A stretch of 24,921 bases of DNA from a virus. The DNA is taken from the IMG/VR virus record IMGVR_UViG_3300017769_000118, positions 1 to 24,921 of that record, one strand, 5' to 3'. Made by a program: the position numbers and the translations under genes. Under the pieces are notes generated by a model. The model made no database searches and was not told the DNA's origin. It saw only the letters and a program-made list of their open reading frames with translations. Below are positions 16,080 through 23,110 of this stretch, in pieces (positions within the stretch are counted from its first letter, which is position 1; each line of letters opens with the position of its first letter).

Positions 16080-17090
16080 ATGGATAAAAATTGGTACAAC
16101 ATAAGTGGAAAGGCATCAGATGGTATAGTAGACATTTACATATTTGATGAAATAGGTGCATATGGATTAAATGCACAATCGTTTATTGATGAAATCAAGC
16201 CTTACAAAAACTCTCCTTTAAATATACACATCAATTGTGTGGGTGGTGATGTTTTTGATGGAATGGCTATTTACAATATCATCAAAAAAAGAACTGCTAA
16301 AACTACAGCTTACATTGAAGGTATAGCTGCTAGTATGGGTAGTGTTATTGCTCTAGCTGCAGACAATGTGGTTATGGCTGAAAACTCTCTTTTTATGATT
16401 CACAATGCATGGGGTGGAGCTATGGGAGAAGCTAAAGAAATGAAGAAAACAGCAAAACTTTTAGATAAAATAAGTGGTGAAATTGCTGATATATATGTTA
16501 AAAAAACAAACTTACCTTACAATAAGGTAGAAGAAATGATGGATGAGGAGACTTGGTTAAATGCTGAAGAAGCATACGAACTTGGTTTTGTTGATTCTAT
16601 CTCGGATGCTATTAAAGTAGCAGCCAAATATGATGTTTCTAAGTTCAAAAATATTACAAACGAAGAAATATCTAATAAACTAAGTGTTAATTTAAAAAGT
16701 AAAAAAATGACTGATGAGTTAAAAGCTTGGTTTAATGGTAAAGTTGAAGATATTATCGCAAGAGTAAAAAGTGAATCATCTGATAACGATGCTGTTGAAT
16801 CAACAGAAGTTAGCGAAATAACTATAGCAGACGAAGCTGAGATTTTAAATAAATTCTCTGATTTTGAATCTAAAGCTATTGAGCTTAATGGGTCTATTGC
16901 TGAGTTGGAAGGAGAAAAAGAAACTCTTACAGCAGAGGTAGAAAGACTAACAGCTTTGTTAAGTAAAGCAGAAGCAACAGGGACAGATATATCTACAGAA
17001 GGCGACCCTGCGGTAGTTAAAAATGAGGTAGAGAAAAAAGAGGATGCGTTTTGGAACAGTATAGTAGCTAAAATGAATCATATTAATTAA
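16080..17090 (+). CDS. Head maturation protease (ClpP-like) fused to scaffold-like domain
   Basis: 336 residues. Residues 1-185 form a ClpP-type serine protease (family S14 or S49-like phage head protease): INCVGGDVFDGMAIYNII (51-68), nucleophile Ser85 in GIAASMGS, His108 in MIHNAWGG, and an acidic DEETWLNAEEAYELGF segment (155-170) where the third catalytic residue falls. Residues 210-336 are acidic with a coiled coil at about 262-300 (LNGSIAELEGEKETLTAEVE), as expected for an internal scaffold that is digested during capsid maturation. An in-frame ATG at 16707 (Met210), preceded by AAAAAGTAAAAAA, could make a free scaffold protein of 127 residues, like the nested Nu3 inside lambda C. It sits directly upstream of the capsid gene. 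Confidence 0.9.
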   Translation: MDKNWYNISGKASDGIVDIYIFDEIGAYGLNAQSFIDEIKPYKNSPLNIHINCVGGDVFDGMAIYNIIKKRTAKTTAYIEGIAASMGSVIALAADNVVMAENSLFMIHNAWGGAMGEAKEMKKTAKLLDKISGEIADIYVKKTNLPYNKVEEMMDEETWLNAEEAYELGFVDSISDAIKVAAKYDVSKFKNITNEEISNKLSVNLKSKKMTDELKAWFNGKVEDIIARVKSESSDNDAVESTEVSEITIADEAEILNKFSDFESKAIELNGSIAELEGEKETLTAEVERLTALLSKAEATGTDISTEGDPAVVKNEVEKKEDAFWNSIVAKMNHIN

Positions 17091-17113
17091 TATAAACTTA
17101 AAAAGAAAAAAAA

Positions 17114-18244
17114 ATGGCAAATGTAGCAGCAAATGGTATAGGAACTGCATATAACGGAACCTATGCTAGTAAAATTTTATTAGAGCCTATGTTTACTGCG
17201 GATGATATTTCAAGAAATTATACTATCTACCCTGCAGTAAAATATAAGCAAAACATAACAATGGCACCTTCTTTAAAAGGTATAACAGCATTACACTCAG
17301 GATGTGGAACAACAAATGGTTGTAATCCTGCAGGATTTAGTGTAACTCAAAAAGTATTAGAAGTGGCAAATGTATCTGTTAAGCAGACACAATGTTGGGA
17401 TGAGTTTAAAGATGAGGTAATTGTAGAGTCTTACAGAAATGGCGTAAACATGCCTGATCTAACAGGAACACAATTAGCTGAAGTAATCATTAACAGAGTT
17501 AGACATGGTATTGAGCATGATATGGTTAGGAATGCTTGGTTTGGAGAAGCTGCTATTGCAGTAGGTTCACCTGATTGTACTTACCAGTCAATGGGTAATG
17601 GATTATTCCACCAACTATCAACTGGAACAGCTTTTAGAGCTGGTACTAGTCAGCACATGAATGAAGTAGTGGGAGGTTTAACTTTAGCGGCAGCAACAGC
17701 TTCTTACGCAACTGTAGGGGGATTAATTAGCAACGCAGACGTTATCTTATTATTAGATAATGTATTTAATACTGCACCAGTTGAGTTACAACAAGTACCT
17801 GCATCAGAAAAAAGAATGTTTGTTACTCCAAACGTATATAACGCTTGGTATAACTGTTTAACTGCAGTAGCAGTAAATGGAGCAGTTGATTACGGACACT
17901 CTGAGGCACAAGTTGGTAAAGGTAGATTATTCTATAAAGGAATTGAGGTTGTTCCTTGTTACACTTGGGATGAGGCATTAGCTTTATCAGCAACAGGAGC
18001 AGGAATTGACTTATCTGCAGCGTTTACTCAAGCAGGTGCAACAACAACTACTCAAACAACTAATGGTGTTGTTTATACGGCGAAAGCTAACTTATTCATT
18101 GGTACTGATGTAACAAGACCTGAGAATGAGCTTAAAATGTTCTATGACGAAGCGTCTGAGAATATGTATGTAAGAGCAGGATTTACTATGGGATTCCAGT
18201 ACGGATTTAACTCTCTAGTTAATGGTGCTACCTTAGTAGGGTAA
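17114..18244 (+). CDS. Major capsid protein
   Basis: 376 residues. Assignment rests on context and character: it directly follows the protease-scaffold gene, has an A-rich leader (AAAAAGAAAAAAAA before ATG) typical of a highly expressed gene in this genome, and is followed at once by a strong terminator. The protein is a mixed alpha/beta shell-type protein with ISRNYTIYPAVKYKQNITMA (34-53), MFVTPNVYNAWYNCL and a long C-terminal part ending MYVRAGFTMGFQYGFNSLVN, the axial-domain-like closing strands of HK97-fold capsids. Compared with neighbours it uses more TTC and AAC codons, fitting high expression. There is no separate delta domain; scaffolding is supplied by the upstream fusion. HK97 fold is inferred. 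Confidence 0.85.
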   Translation: MANVAANGIGTAYNGTYASKILLEPMFTADDISRNYTIYPAVKYKQNITMAPSLKGITALHSGCGTTNGCNPAGFSVTQKVLEVANVSVKQTQCWDEFKDEVIVESYRNGVNMPDLTGTQLAEVIINRVRHGIEHDMVRNAWFGEAAIAVGSPDCTYQSMGNGLFHQLSTGTAFRAGTSQHMNEVVGGLTLAAATASYATVGGLISNADVILLLDNVFNTAPVELQQVPASEKRMFVTPNVYNAWYNCLTAVAVNGAVDYGHSEAQVGKGRLFYKGIEVVPCYTWDEALALSATGAGIDLSAAFTQAGATTTTQTTNGVVYTAKANLFIGTDVTRPENELKMFYDEASENMYVRAGFTMGFQYGFNSLVNGATLVG

Positions 18245-18257
18245 TATTTATAGTAGA

Positions 18258-18294
18258 TAGGGAGGGAGAAATCTCTCCCTAAATACTTTTTTTT
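18258..18294 (+). terminator. Intrinsic terminator after capsid gene
   Basis: A 10-base-pair stem, TAGGGAGGGA with TCTCTCCCTA (one G-U pair), closes a GAAA tetraloop, with eight T bases at 18287-18294. This is the most G+C-rich stem in the window and ends transcription behind the capsid gene. No promoter box is seen before the next gene, so downstream expression must depend on read-through. Confidence 0.9.
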
Positions 18295-18315
18295 AACTTT
18301 TAAAAAAAGAACAAA

Positions 18316-18897
18316 ATGGCAATAACAAATGGAATAAATATAGATTGTTCTAACTTACAAGCTGCAGGTGGTATAAGAAATATTCTTATTAGAACTTGGG
18401 CTTCAGGAGATGCTATTACTTATACTAATACTGCAACTTCACACTCTATATCTAGTATTGTAGATACTGGAGGCTCAACAGCTACTTGGTTTAATTATGA
18501 GTTTAAGAACGAATTACCTTCTTTAACTGTTACTGCAGCTAAAGAGAATGGCTCTACCTCGTATGAATGTGCTTTAAGTTTTATGATGCCTGAGATGACA
18601 GATGATAAGATGGCTGTATTACAGCAACTTATGGACACTTGTATGATGGTTATAGCAGTTGGTAATAATGGTAAAAATTATGTACTAGGTGTAAGTCAAA
18701 AGTATCAAAATGAAAAGGCAGTTATTAGAAATCAAACTTTTGCTAGTATGACTGGAGCAGAAGGTATATCAGGAGCTGCATATAATGATGATAATGGTGT
18801 AACTGTAACTATGGGATGTAAGCAATATGAGTCTCCAAGAATTTATACAGGTACTTTAACTTTATATTCAGGTGCAAGTCAATCTACTACATCGTAA
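18316..18897 (+). CDS. Tail tube-like structural protein, copy 1
   Basis: 193 residues, beta-rich. It is clearly homologous to the next gene: both open MAI..G..I.CS.LQA.GG.R...IR.W, share SIVD.GGSTATW (46-57 here) and end with GVTVT.GC..YE.PR...G..TL. The size and composition suit a tail tube (major tail) protein or a similarly abundant virion protein. It lies between two terminators, right after the capsid gene, and carries an A-rich leader (AAAAAAAGAACAAA) before ATG, indicating strong translation. No family was recognised with certainty; head decoration is an alternative. Confidence 0.65.
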   Translation: MAITNGINIDCSNLQAAGGIRNILIRTWASGDAITYTNTATSHSISSIVDTGGSTATWFNYEFKNELPSLTVTAAKENGSTSYECALSFMMPEMTDDKMAVLQQLMDTCMMVIAVGNNGKNYVLGVSQKYQNEKAVIRNQTFASMTGAEGISGAAYNDDNGVTVTMGCKQYESPRIYTGTLTLYSGASQSTTS

Positions 18898-18925
18898 TTA
18901 ATAATAATATAATAAATAAAATAAT

Positions 18926-19546
18926 ATGGCAATAGCAGATGGAATGGCAATTAATTGTTCTGACTTACAAGCGGTAGGTGGAACACGCCTTATAGCAATT
19001 AGAGAATGGGTTTCTACTGATGCGGTTGTTTTTGACGACACTAATCATGATATAGCATCTATAGTAGATGTTGGAGGATCAACAGCTACTTGGGGAGTTT
19101 ATGAAAGTAGAATAGAATCTTCTTCTTTAACTATTTCAGCAACTAATGAAGGTAAAGAGTTTACAGCATATGATTGTACTGTGTCGTGGTTCATACCAGG
19201 ACTTACAGCAGCTCAGTTTAAAGGTCTTCATGACTTTGAAGGTGGTAAATGCTTGATGGTAATGGTTGTAGATAACAATGACAACACTTCAGGTACAACT
19301 GCTCCTGCAGCAACTTTTGCAGACAATAAAGTAATTGGAGTATCTAATACTTTACCAAATCAAGATAAGGCTTCAAAAACTCAGCAATTTTGTACTTTAA
19401 GATCAGTTGAGGGTGGAACAGGAGCTGCATTTTCTGATGAGATAGGAGTTACTGTTACAGTTGGGTGTATCATGTATGAAACGCCTAGAAATTTTGAAGG
19501 TGCTATCACTTTAGGTGCGACTGGATTAACTTTGACAACAGCTTAA
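18926..19546 (+). CDS. Tail tube-like structural protein, copy 2 (paralogue)
   Basis: 206 residues. A diverged tandem duplicate of the preceding gene: shared CSDLQAVGGTR (11-21), SIVDVGGSTATWGVYESR, a TAYDCTVSWFIPG strand matching SYECALSFMMPE of copy 1, and GAAFSDEIGVTVTVGCIMYE near the end. The main difference is a Ser/Thr/Ala-rich insertion around NNDNTSGTTAPAATFADN, roughly residues 112-129, which might form a surface loop. Its leader is AT-only (AATAAATAAAATAAT). Two tube-like proteins in tandem could form one tube from alternating or stacked rings, or one may serve another part of the virion. Confidence 0.65.
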   Translation: MAIADGMAINCSDLQAVGGTRLIAIREWVSTDAVVFDDTNHDIASIVDVGGSTATWGVYESRIESSSLTISATNEGKEFTAYDCTVSWFIPGLTAAQFKGLHDFEGGKCLMVMVVDNNDNTSGTTAPAATFADNKVIGVSNTLPNQDKASKTQQFCTLRSVEGGTGAAFSDEIGVTVTVGCIMYETPRNFEGAITLGATGLTLTTA

Positions 19547-19558
19547 TAATTAAGATTA

Positions 19559-19605
19559 AATAAGAGAGTGTTAGTTAATAACACTTTCTTATTAATATCT
19601 TTTTA
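19559..19605 (+). terminator. Intrinsic terminator after tube-like genes
   Basis: A long stem, up to 15 base pairs (AATAAGAGAGTGTTA at 19559-19573 with TAACACTTTCTTATT at 19579-19593, one G-U pair), closes a five-base loop GTTAA. It is followed by AATATC and a short run of five T bases. The weak T run suggests partial termination and read-through into the portal operon. Confidence 0.75.
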
Positions 19606-19662
19606 GTTATGTGTGACTGTAATAAAGAAAGAAGTGTAACTTTGACAAATATATATTTAACT

Positions 19663-19884
19663 ATGGCAGAATATAAAGTAAACAGTAAGGTAATAAAAGG
19701 AGTAAGACTAGCAGGTAAAAAAAGTGTAGATTTTAGAACCGAATTAAGCCAAGCAGATTTAGCTTACGCTTATGAGGAATTGAATATAACAGATTGTATA
19801 GACAAAATAGAAAAATCAAATGAAAAAAACACTAGCAAAAAATCCAAAGAAAGCTCAAGTAAAGCGAAAAAATCAAAAGACTAA
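19663..19884 (+). CDS. Small basic protein upstream of portal
   Basis: 73 residues from ATG 19663 (MAEYKVNSKVIKGVR). An in-frame ATG at 19609 would add 18 residues (MCDCNKERSVTLTNIYLT), but it sits only four bases after the terminator T run; ATGGCA at 19663 matches the start pattern used by many genes here, so I prefer it while noting the alternative. The first 50 residues look folded (VKGVRLAGKKSVDFRTELSQ-like strands and helix); the last 25 are a Ser/Lys repeat, certainly disordered. It overlaps the portal gene by 65 bases. Family not recognised; a minor virion or portal-associated protein is possible. Confidence 0.6.
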   Translation: MAEYKVNSKVIKGVRLAGKKSVDFRTELSQADLAYAYEELNITDCIDKIEKSNEKNTSKKSKESSSKAKKSKD

Positions 19885-21139
19885 TACTTTTGAATTTGGA
19901 GTATTTGACCTTACAGTACCTCCAAGTATAACAGAGCCTAAAGACCTAAAAGCTCTAAATAATGAGTGGGTTCCTTTTGGTGATGACAATCTCTTTCCTC
20001 AGTATTTAGCTGAGTTAAAACGTAAATCATCTACTCATAGAAGTGTACTAGCACAAAAAACTGTATTTACAAGTGGTGCTAAATTTGTATGTGAGAACGA
20101 ATCATTAAGAAAATTTATTGAAGATGTAAACGCTGACAAAGAATCTTTGAGGGATGTCTTTAAAAAATTAGCTGACGACTATTATACTTTTGGAAACGCA
20201 TATATGGAATGCGTTATATATGATGGTGGAGTTAATATATATCACTTAGATGCAACGACAGTTAGAATGTCTAAGAGCAAAAAAGAGGTTTATGTAAACC
20301 CTGACTGGTGTAAATACTGGAACGTAGATAAAAAAATAAAAAGACTACCTATATATCCTAGGGTAGCACACAATAAGTTTGTAATTCACTTCAAGGATTA
20401 CGAGCCTACATTTAATTTTTATGGATTACCTGACTATATAGCTGCACTAGAGCATATCTGTGTTGATTATGAGATTGGTAAATGGAATCATACAAAATTC
20501 TTAAATGGATTTCAACCTTCTGCTATCGTTGAGATTAGCGGAGACATGGGTGAAAAAGAAGCACAAAAAATGGTTCACGAAGCTCAAAAGAAGTTTGTAG
20601 GAGAAGGAAATAATGGTAAGATATTATTTATTGTAAAAAATGGAGATACATCTCCTGCCAACGTACAAGTCATTAAAGATGATCAAGAAGGTAGTTGGAT
20701 TGATTTACAACGAATTACTGACCAAAATATTATAACTGCTAATAGATGGCAGCCATCACTATCAGGTATTGTAAGTTCAGGTAAAATGAATAATACGGGT
20801 AGTGAGATTAGAATTGCTTATGACTTAGTAATGACAACAGTAATCAGAGATACATCTGAGTTGATACTAAATGGAATAAGAACAGTTCTTTACAATGAAA
20901 TGGGTTATGACCCTAAAGACTTAAAGATACATTATGAGCCACCAATTTCTTACTCTAATGATGTAGATATTAGAGAGGTTCTAACTATAAACGAGCAAAG
21001 AGCATTAATAGATGAGGATTTACCTATGTTAGAAGATGGTGATATGTTTGTTGCTGACAGAGAAGTTATAGTTGTTGAAAAAGATGAGGATGGAGATGGA
21101 GAGATAGACGAGACAAAAGAAATAACAGTAGAACAATAA
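19820..21139 (+). CDS. Portal protein
   Basis: 439 residues. It forms the dodecameric ring at one capsid vertex, through which the terminase packs DNA and to which the tail attaches. Visible signs: a basic N-terminus, then NNEWVPFGDDNLFPQYLAEL (47-66), LADDYYTFGNAYMECV (117-132), HLDATTVRM (142-150), FKDYEPTFNFYGLPDYIAAL (191-210), FLNGFQPSAIVEI (227-239) and a long helical part with LQRITDQNIITANRWQPSL. These follow the HK97-type or related portal pattern, where fGnaY.e and yGlp.y.aa are recurrent. The C-terminus is acidic and probably flexible. Unusually, it lies downstream of the capsid gene and 16 kb from the large terminase. It ends three bases before the connector gene. Confidence 0.88.
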   Translation: MKKTLAKNPKKAQVKRKNQKTNTFEFGVFDLTVPPSITEPKDLKALNNEWVPFGDDNLFPQYLAELKRKSSTHRSVLAQKTVFTSGAKFVCENESLRKFIEDVNADKESLRDVFKKLADDYYTFGNAYMECVIYDGGVNIYHLDATTVRMSKSKKEVYVNPDWCKYWNVDKKIKRLPIYPRVAHNKFVIHFKDYEPTFNFYGLPDYIAALEHICVDYEIGKWNHTKFLNGFQPSAIVEISGDMGEKEAQKMVHEAQKKFVGEGNNGKILFIVKNGDTSPANVQVIKDDQEGSWIDLQRITDQNIITANRWQPSLSGIVSSGKMNNTGSEIRIAYDLVMTTVIRDTSELILNGIRTVLYNEMGYDPKDLKIHYEPPISYSNDVDIREVLTINEQRALIDEDLPMLEDGDMFVADREVIVVEKDEDGDGEIDETKEITVEQ

Positions 21140-21142
21140 GAC

Positions 21143-21754
21143 ATGGCTAATACAAGACAATACACAACATTAGTTTCCGCAGGAGAGGTAATTGAGAAAA
21201 CATTTACTAATAAAAATACAGACCCTGTTTTGGTTTCTGAAAACACTATTGTTTTAGCTGAACTAGCACACATTAGACCTCTTTTGGGTGAAAAGTTTTA
21301 TGCAGAATTAAAGAAGGAACACAATGATGGTACTTTAAGTGTTAATAATCAAGAGTTTATGCAGTATTATTTAGAGGACTGTCTTTCTTGGTATGTTAGA
21401 TTTGAAGTGGTTAATGATATAATGAGTAATATATCATCTAGCGGGGTAGTACACAATATAGACGAGTTTTCAAGAATAATAAGTGAAGATACTTATAATA
21501 CTTTTAAACAAGATACTTATAGAAAGGCAGAGATATTCGCTAATGATATGATGGATTTTTTACATTCAACTGATGAGAGTGGTAATTACCCTACTTATGA
21601 GTCTAATAAACCTAATAGCATGAGAGACACATATAAGAATCATGGAATGATATTTTATGATAGTATATATGGATATAATGGTGTTGATGGTTGCTTGAAT
21701 TGTGGGAATCCTTATTTAAAAGGTGAGTGTAACTGTAATTGTATAGATTGCTAA
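21143..21754 (+). CDS. Head-tail connector-like protein with Cys-rich C-terminus
   Basis: 203 residues. Position directly after the portal gene and the helical N-terminal body (LAELAHIRPLLGEKFYAELK at 38-57, then a helix with QEFMQYYLEDCLSWYVRFEV at 70-89) match the head-tail connector families of Bacteroidota phages; an IRPLLGe.fY.eL block is typical. The C-terminal tail has six cysteines (184, 187, 196, 198, 200, 203) as CLNC...CNCNCIDC, the last being the final residue. That cluster could bind metal or be crosslinked in the mature virion; other proteins in this genome also carry short Cys motifs. The connector role is inferred from family resemblance and order. Confidence 0.75.
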   Translation: MANTRQYTTLVSAGEVIEKTFTNKNTDPVLVSENTIVLAELAHIRPLLGEKFYAELKKEHNDGTLSVNNQEFMQYYLEDCLSWYVRFEVVNDIMSNISSSGVVHNIDEFSRIISEDTYNTFKQDTYRKAEIFANDMMDFLHSTDESGNYPTYESNKPNSMRDTYKNHGMIFYDSIYGYNGVDGCLNCGNPYLKGECNCNCIDC

Positions 21755-21767
21755 AAAAAATAATAAT

Positions 21768-22409
21768 ATGTCATCAAATCAACATAGTTTAATAACAGAC
21801 CCGCACATTCACAATCCTAAAGGATATGAAACTGCTCCAAATGGAACTGTAATGACTAAAGGTATTAGTCTTAGTGGTTATAACGATGGAGCTTTAGAGT
21901 GGGTTCCTCAAACTAAAATTGGTGCTACAAATTATGAGCTTCAAGGTTATGTAACTGGTGCTAGTAATTATTTTAAAGGAGAAGATATTGCTAACACTAG
22001 ATCACCATATTTATTTGGAGAGGATTATGGAGCAAGTACCATAACTACAGGGGTTTCTACAATAGACAATAGCATTATGTTTAGAACTGGAATGAATTTT
22101 CACGTTGTTTCAAATTCTACAGTAAAATCAATTAGCGGATATATTACATCTAATGGCTCTAATAATGTGCAAATAGCTATTTGTAAAGTGACTCCTACAT
22201 CTTCTTCATCACCTCATGTTATTGACCTTATTGACGTAATTACAGTAACAGGGGGTAACAGCAATGATACTTTAGTGTCATTTAGTGAAACAGTTTTTTT
22301 AGCAGATACTTTAGCTGCGGGAGATATTGTATTTCCAATGATTAGAGAGGATGGCGGCACAGGGTCAAGTATATATTTAAAAGGAACAATACAAACAATT
22401 TGTTATTAA
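21768..22409 (+). CDS. Fibre- or decoration-like virion protein
   Basis: 213 residues. The N-terminus HSLITDPHIHNPKGYETAPN (6-25) followed by GTVMTKG is a motif I know from phage structural proteins, where (L.D.dIHepKG) sits at the attachment end of fibre or decoration proteins. A helix-poor, beta-rich C-terminal domain follows (about 75-213), with FRTGMNFHVVSNSTVKSISGYITSN and ending GSSIYLKGTIQTICY, consistent with a jelly-roll or similar beta sandwich. No enzyme motif or signal peptide. It lies between the connector and the lysis cassette. Head fibre, decoration or adhesin are all possible. Confidence 0.7.
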   Translation: MSSNQHSLITDPHIHNPKGYETAPNGTVMTKGISLSGYNDGALEWVPQTKIGATNYELQGYVTGASNYFKGEDIANTRSPYLFGEDYGASTITTGVSTIDNSIMFRTGMNFHVVSNSTVKSISGYITSNGSNNVQIAICKVTPTSSSSPHVIDLIDVITVTGGNSNDTLVSFSETVFLADTLAAGDIVFPMIREDGGTGSSIYLKGTIQTICY

Positions 22410-22415
22410 GGTAAA

Positions 22416-22577
22416 ATGAAAAATTCAATGAAAGATACGACAGAGGTGTTAGTTGCAAATGGGGGAGTTTTAGGATTAAGTTTGGCAGAGTGTAACGAAA
22501 TATTACTTCTAGTCAGTACATCATTAGCAATAATTTTTACACTTTATAAATTCTACAAGTTATCCAAAAAGAAATAA
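22416..22577 (+). CDS. Small holin candidate
   Basis: 53 residues, reading MKNSMKDTTEVLVANGGVLG then a polar turn and ILLLVSTSLAIIFTLYKFYK, closing KLSKKK. The second half is a good membrane segment (about 29-46) with a positively charged C-terminus; the first half offers a shorter hydrophobic stretch (11-23). This shape is normal for small phage holins, which open the cytoplasmic membrane to let endolysin out. It begins six bases after the preceding stop and lies directly before the basic protein and endolysin. Its small size makes it easily missed by gene finders. Membrane topology and holin role are inferred. Confidence 0.7.
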   Translation: MKNSMKDTTEVLVANGGVLGLSLAECNEILLLVSTSLAIIFTLYKFYKLSKKK

Positions 22578-22578
22578 T

Positions 22579-22701
22579 ATGGCTAAAATTAGCTTTGTTT
22601 TTAAGTCAAATTCTAGGAAAAAGAGGAAGGGCGTTCATTCTAAAAACGCTTCAAAGAGTCAAAATGGCTATAAAAAGAAATACAGAGGTCAAGGCAGGTA
22701 A
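22579..22701 (+). CDS. Tiny basic protein between holin and endolysin
   Basis: 40 residues: MAKISFVFKSNSRKKRKGVH then SKNASKSQNGYKKKYRGQGR. It starts one base after the holin candidate stop, with the same ATGGCT start used by its neighbours, and overlaps the endolysin start by 38 bases in another frame. The sequence is strongly basic and ends in a YKKKYRGQGR motif. I have seen short proteins with a KRKGVHSKN...NYKK.YrGQGr pattern in Bacteroidota phages, which supports it being a real gene; the function is unknown. Its charge suggests binding to nucleic acid or to acidic membrane or wall components. Confidence 0.6.
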   Translation: MAKISFVFKSNSRKKRKGVHSKNASKSQNGYKKKYRGQGR

Positions 22702-23095
22702 GTGGTATAATGACAAGTTAAGAAATATGGATATTAAACATTTTAAGTTATCCGAATTTGATTGTCCTTCTGATAGTGGATCAGGAGAAAATATGTGTCT
22801 TGATTTTTTAAGTAAGTTAGACAATGCTAGAGAGTTAGCAGGAGTTCCTTTTAAAATTACATCGGGATATAGGTCTCCAAAACATAATACATCAGTAGGT
22901 GGAGCTTTAAATTCTTCACACATGAATATACCATGCAATGCTTGTGATATAGCAGTACCTGATAGCTCTACTAGATATAAAATTATAGACTCCCTTTTAA
23001 AAATGGGAATAAATCGCATTGGAATTGGTAAAAATTTCATACATTGCGACACCGATAAAGAAAAAAGTCCAAATGTTATTTGGCATTATTATTAA
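22664..23095 (+). CDS. Endolysin: M15-type peptidase
   Basis: 143 residues from ATG 22664. A TTG at 22595 in the same frame would add a 23-residue basic segment, but it overlaps the 40-residue gene and has no support. The catalytic region has the M15_3 layout: ITSGYRSPKHNTSVGGALNS (65-84), His86 in SSHM, Asp95 in ACDI, and His127 in FIHCD, which gives the zinc ligands, together with Asp129. Such enzymes cut peptide bonds in peptidoglycan stem peptides and release progeny at lysis. No signal peptide is visible, so export relies on a holin. Four cysteines occur (34, 45, 91, 94 region) in addition to Cys128, unusual for a cytoplasmic lysin but not diagnostic. Confidence 0.88.
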   Translation: MAIKRNTEVKAGKWYNDKLRNMDIKHFKLSEFDCPSDSGSGENMCLDFLSKLDNARELAGVPFKITSGYRSPKHNTSVGGALNSSHMNIPCNACDIAVPDSSTRYKIIDSLLKMGINRIGIGKNFIHCDTDKEKSPNVIWHYY

Positions 23096-23110
23096 TTAAA
23101 AACAGAAAAA

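Noticed and set aside
19641-19659. TTTG followed by TATATTTA before ATG 19663
   Set aside because: The spacer is only seven bases and the last base of the -7 box does not match, so it does not qualify as a Bacteroidota promoter.
20950-21273. Open frame of 107 codons on the minus strand, Ser-rich
   Set aside because: Antisense to the 3' end of the portal gene and the start of the connector gene. Ser-rich composition is the complement of acidic codons.
22595-22663. TTG start adding 23 residues to the endolysin
   Set aside because: The extension overlaps the 40-residue gene and gives a basic segment with no signal-peptide form. ATGGCT at 22664 matches the start pattern of neighbouring genes.
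22651-23052. Open frame of 133 codons on the minus strand
   Set aside because: Antisense to the M15 peptidase, whose active-site motifs are clear. No family resemblance in the antisense product.
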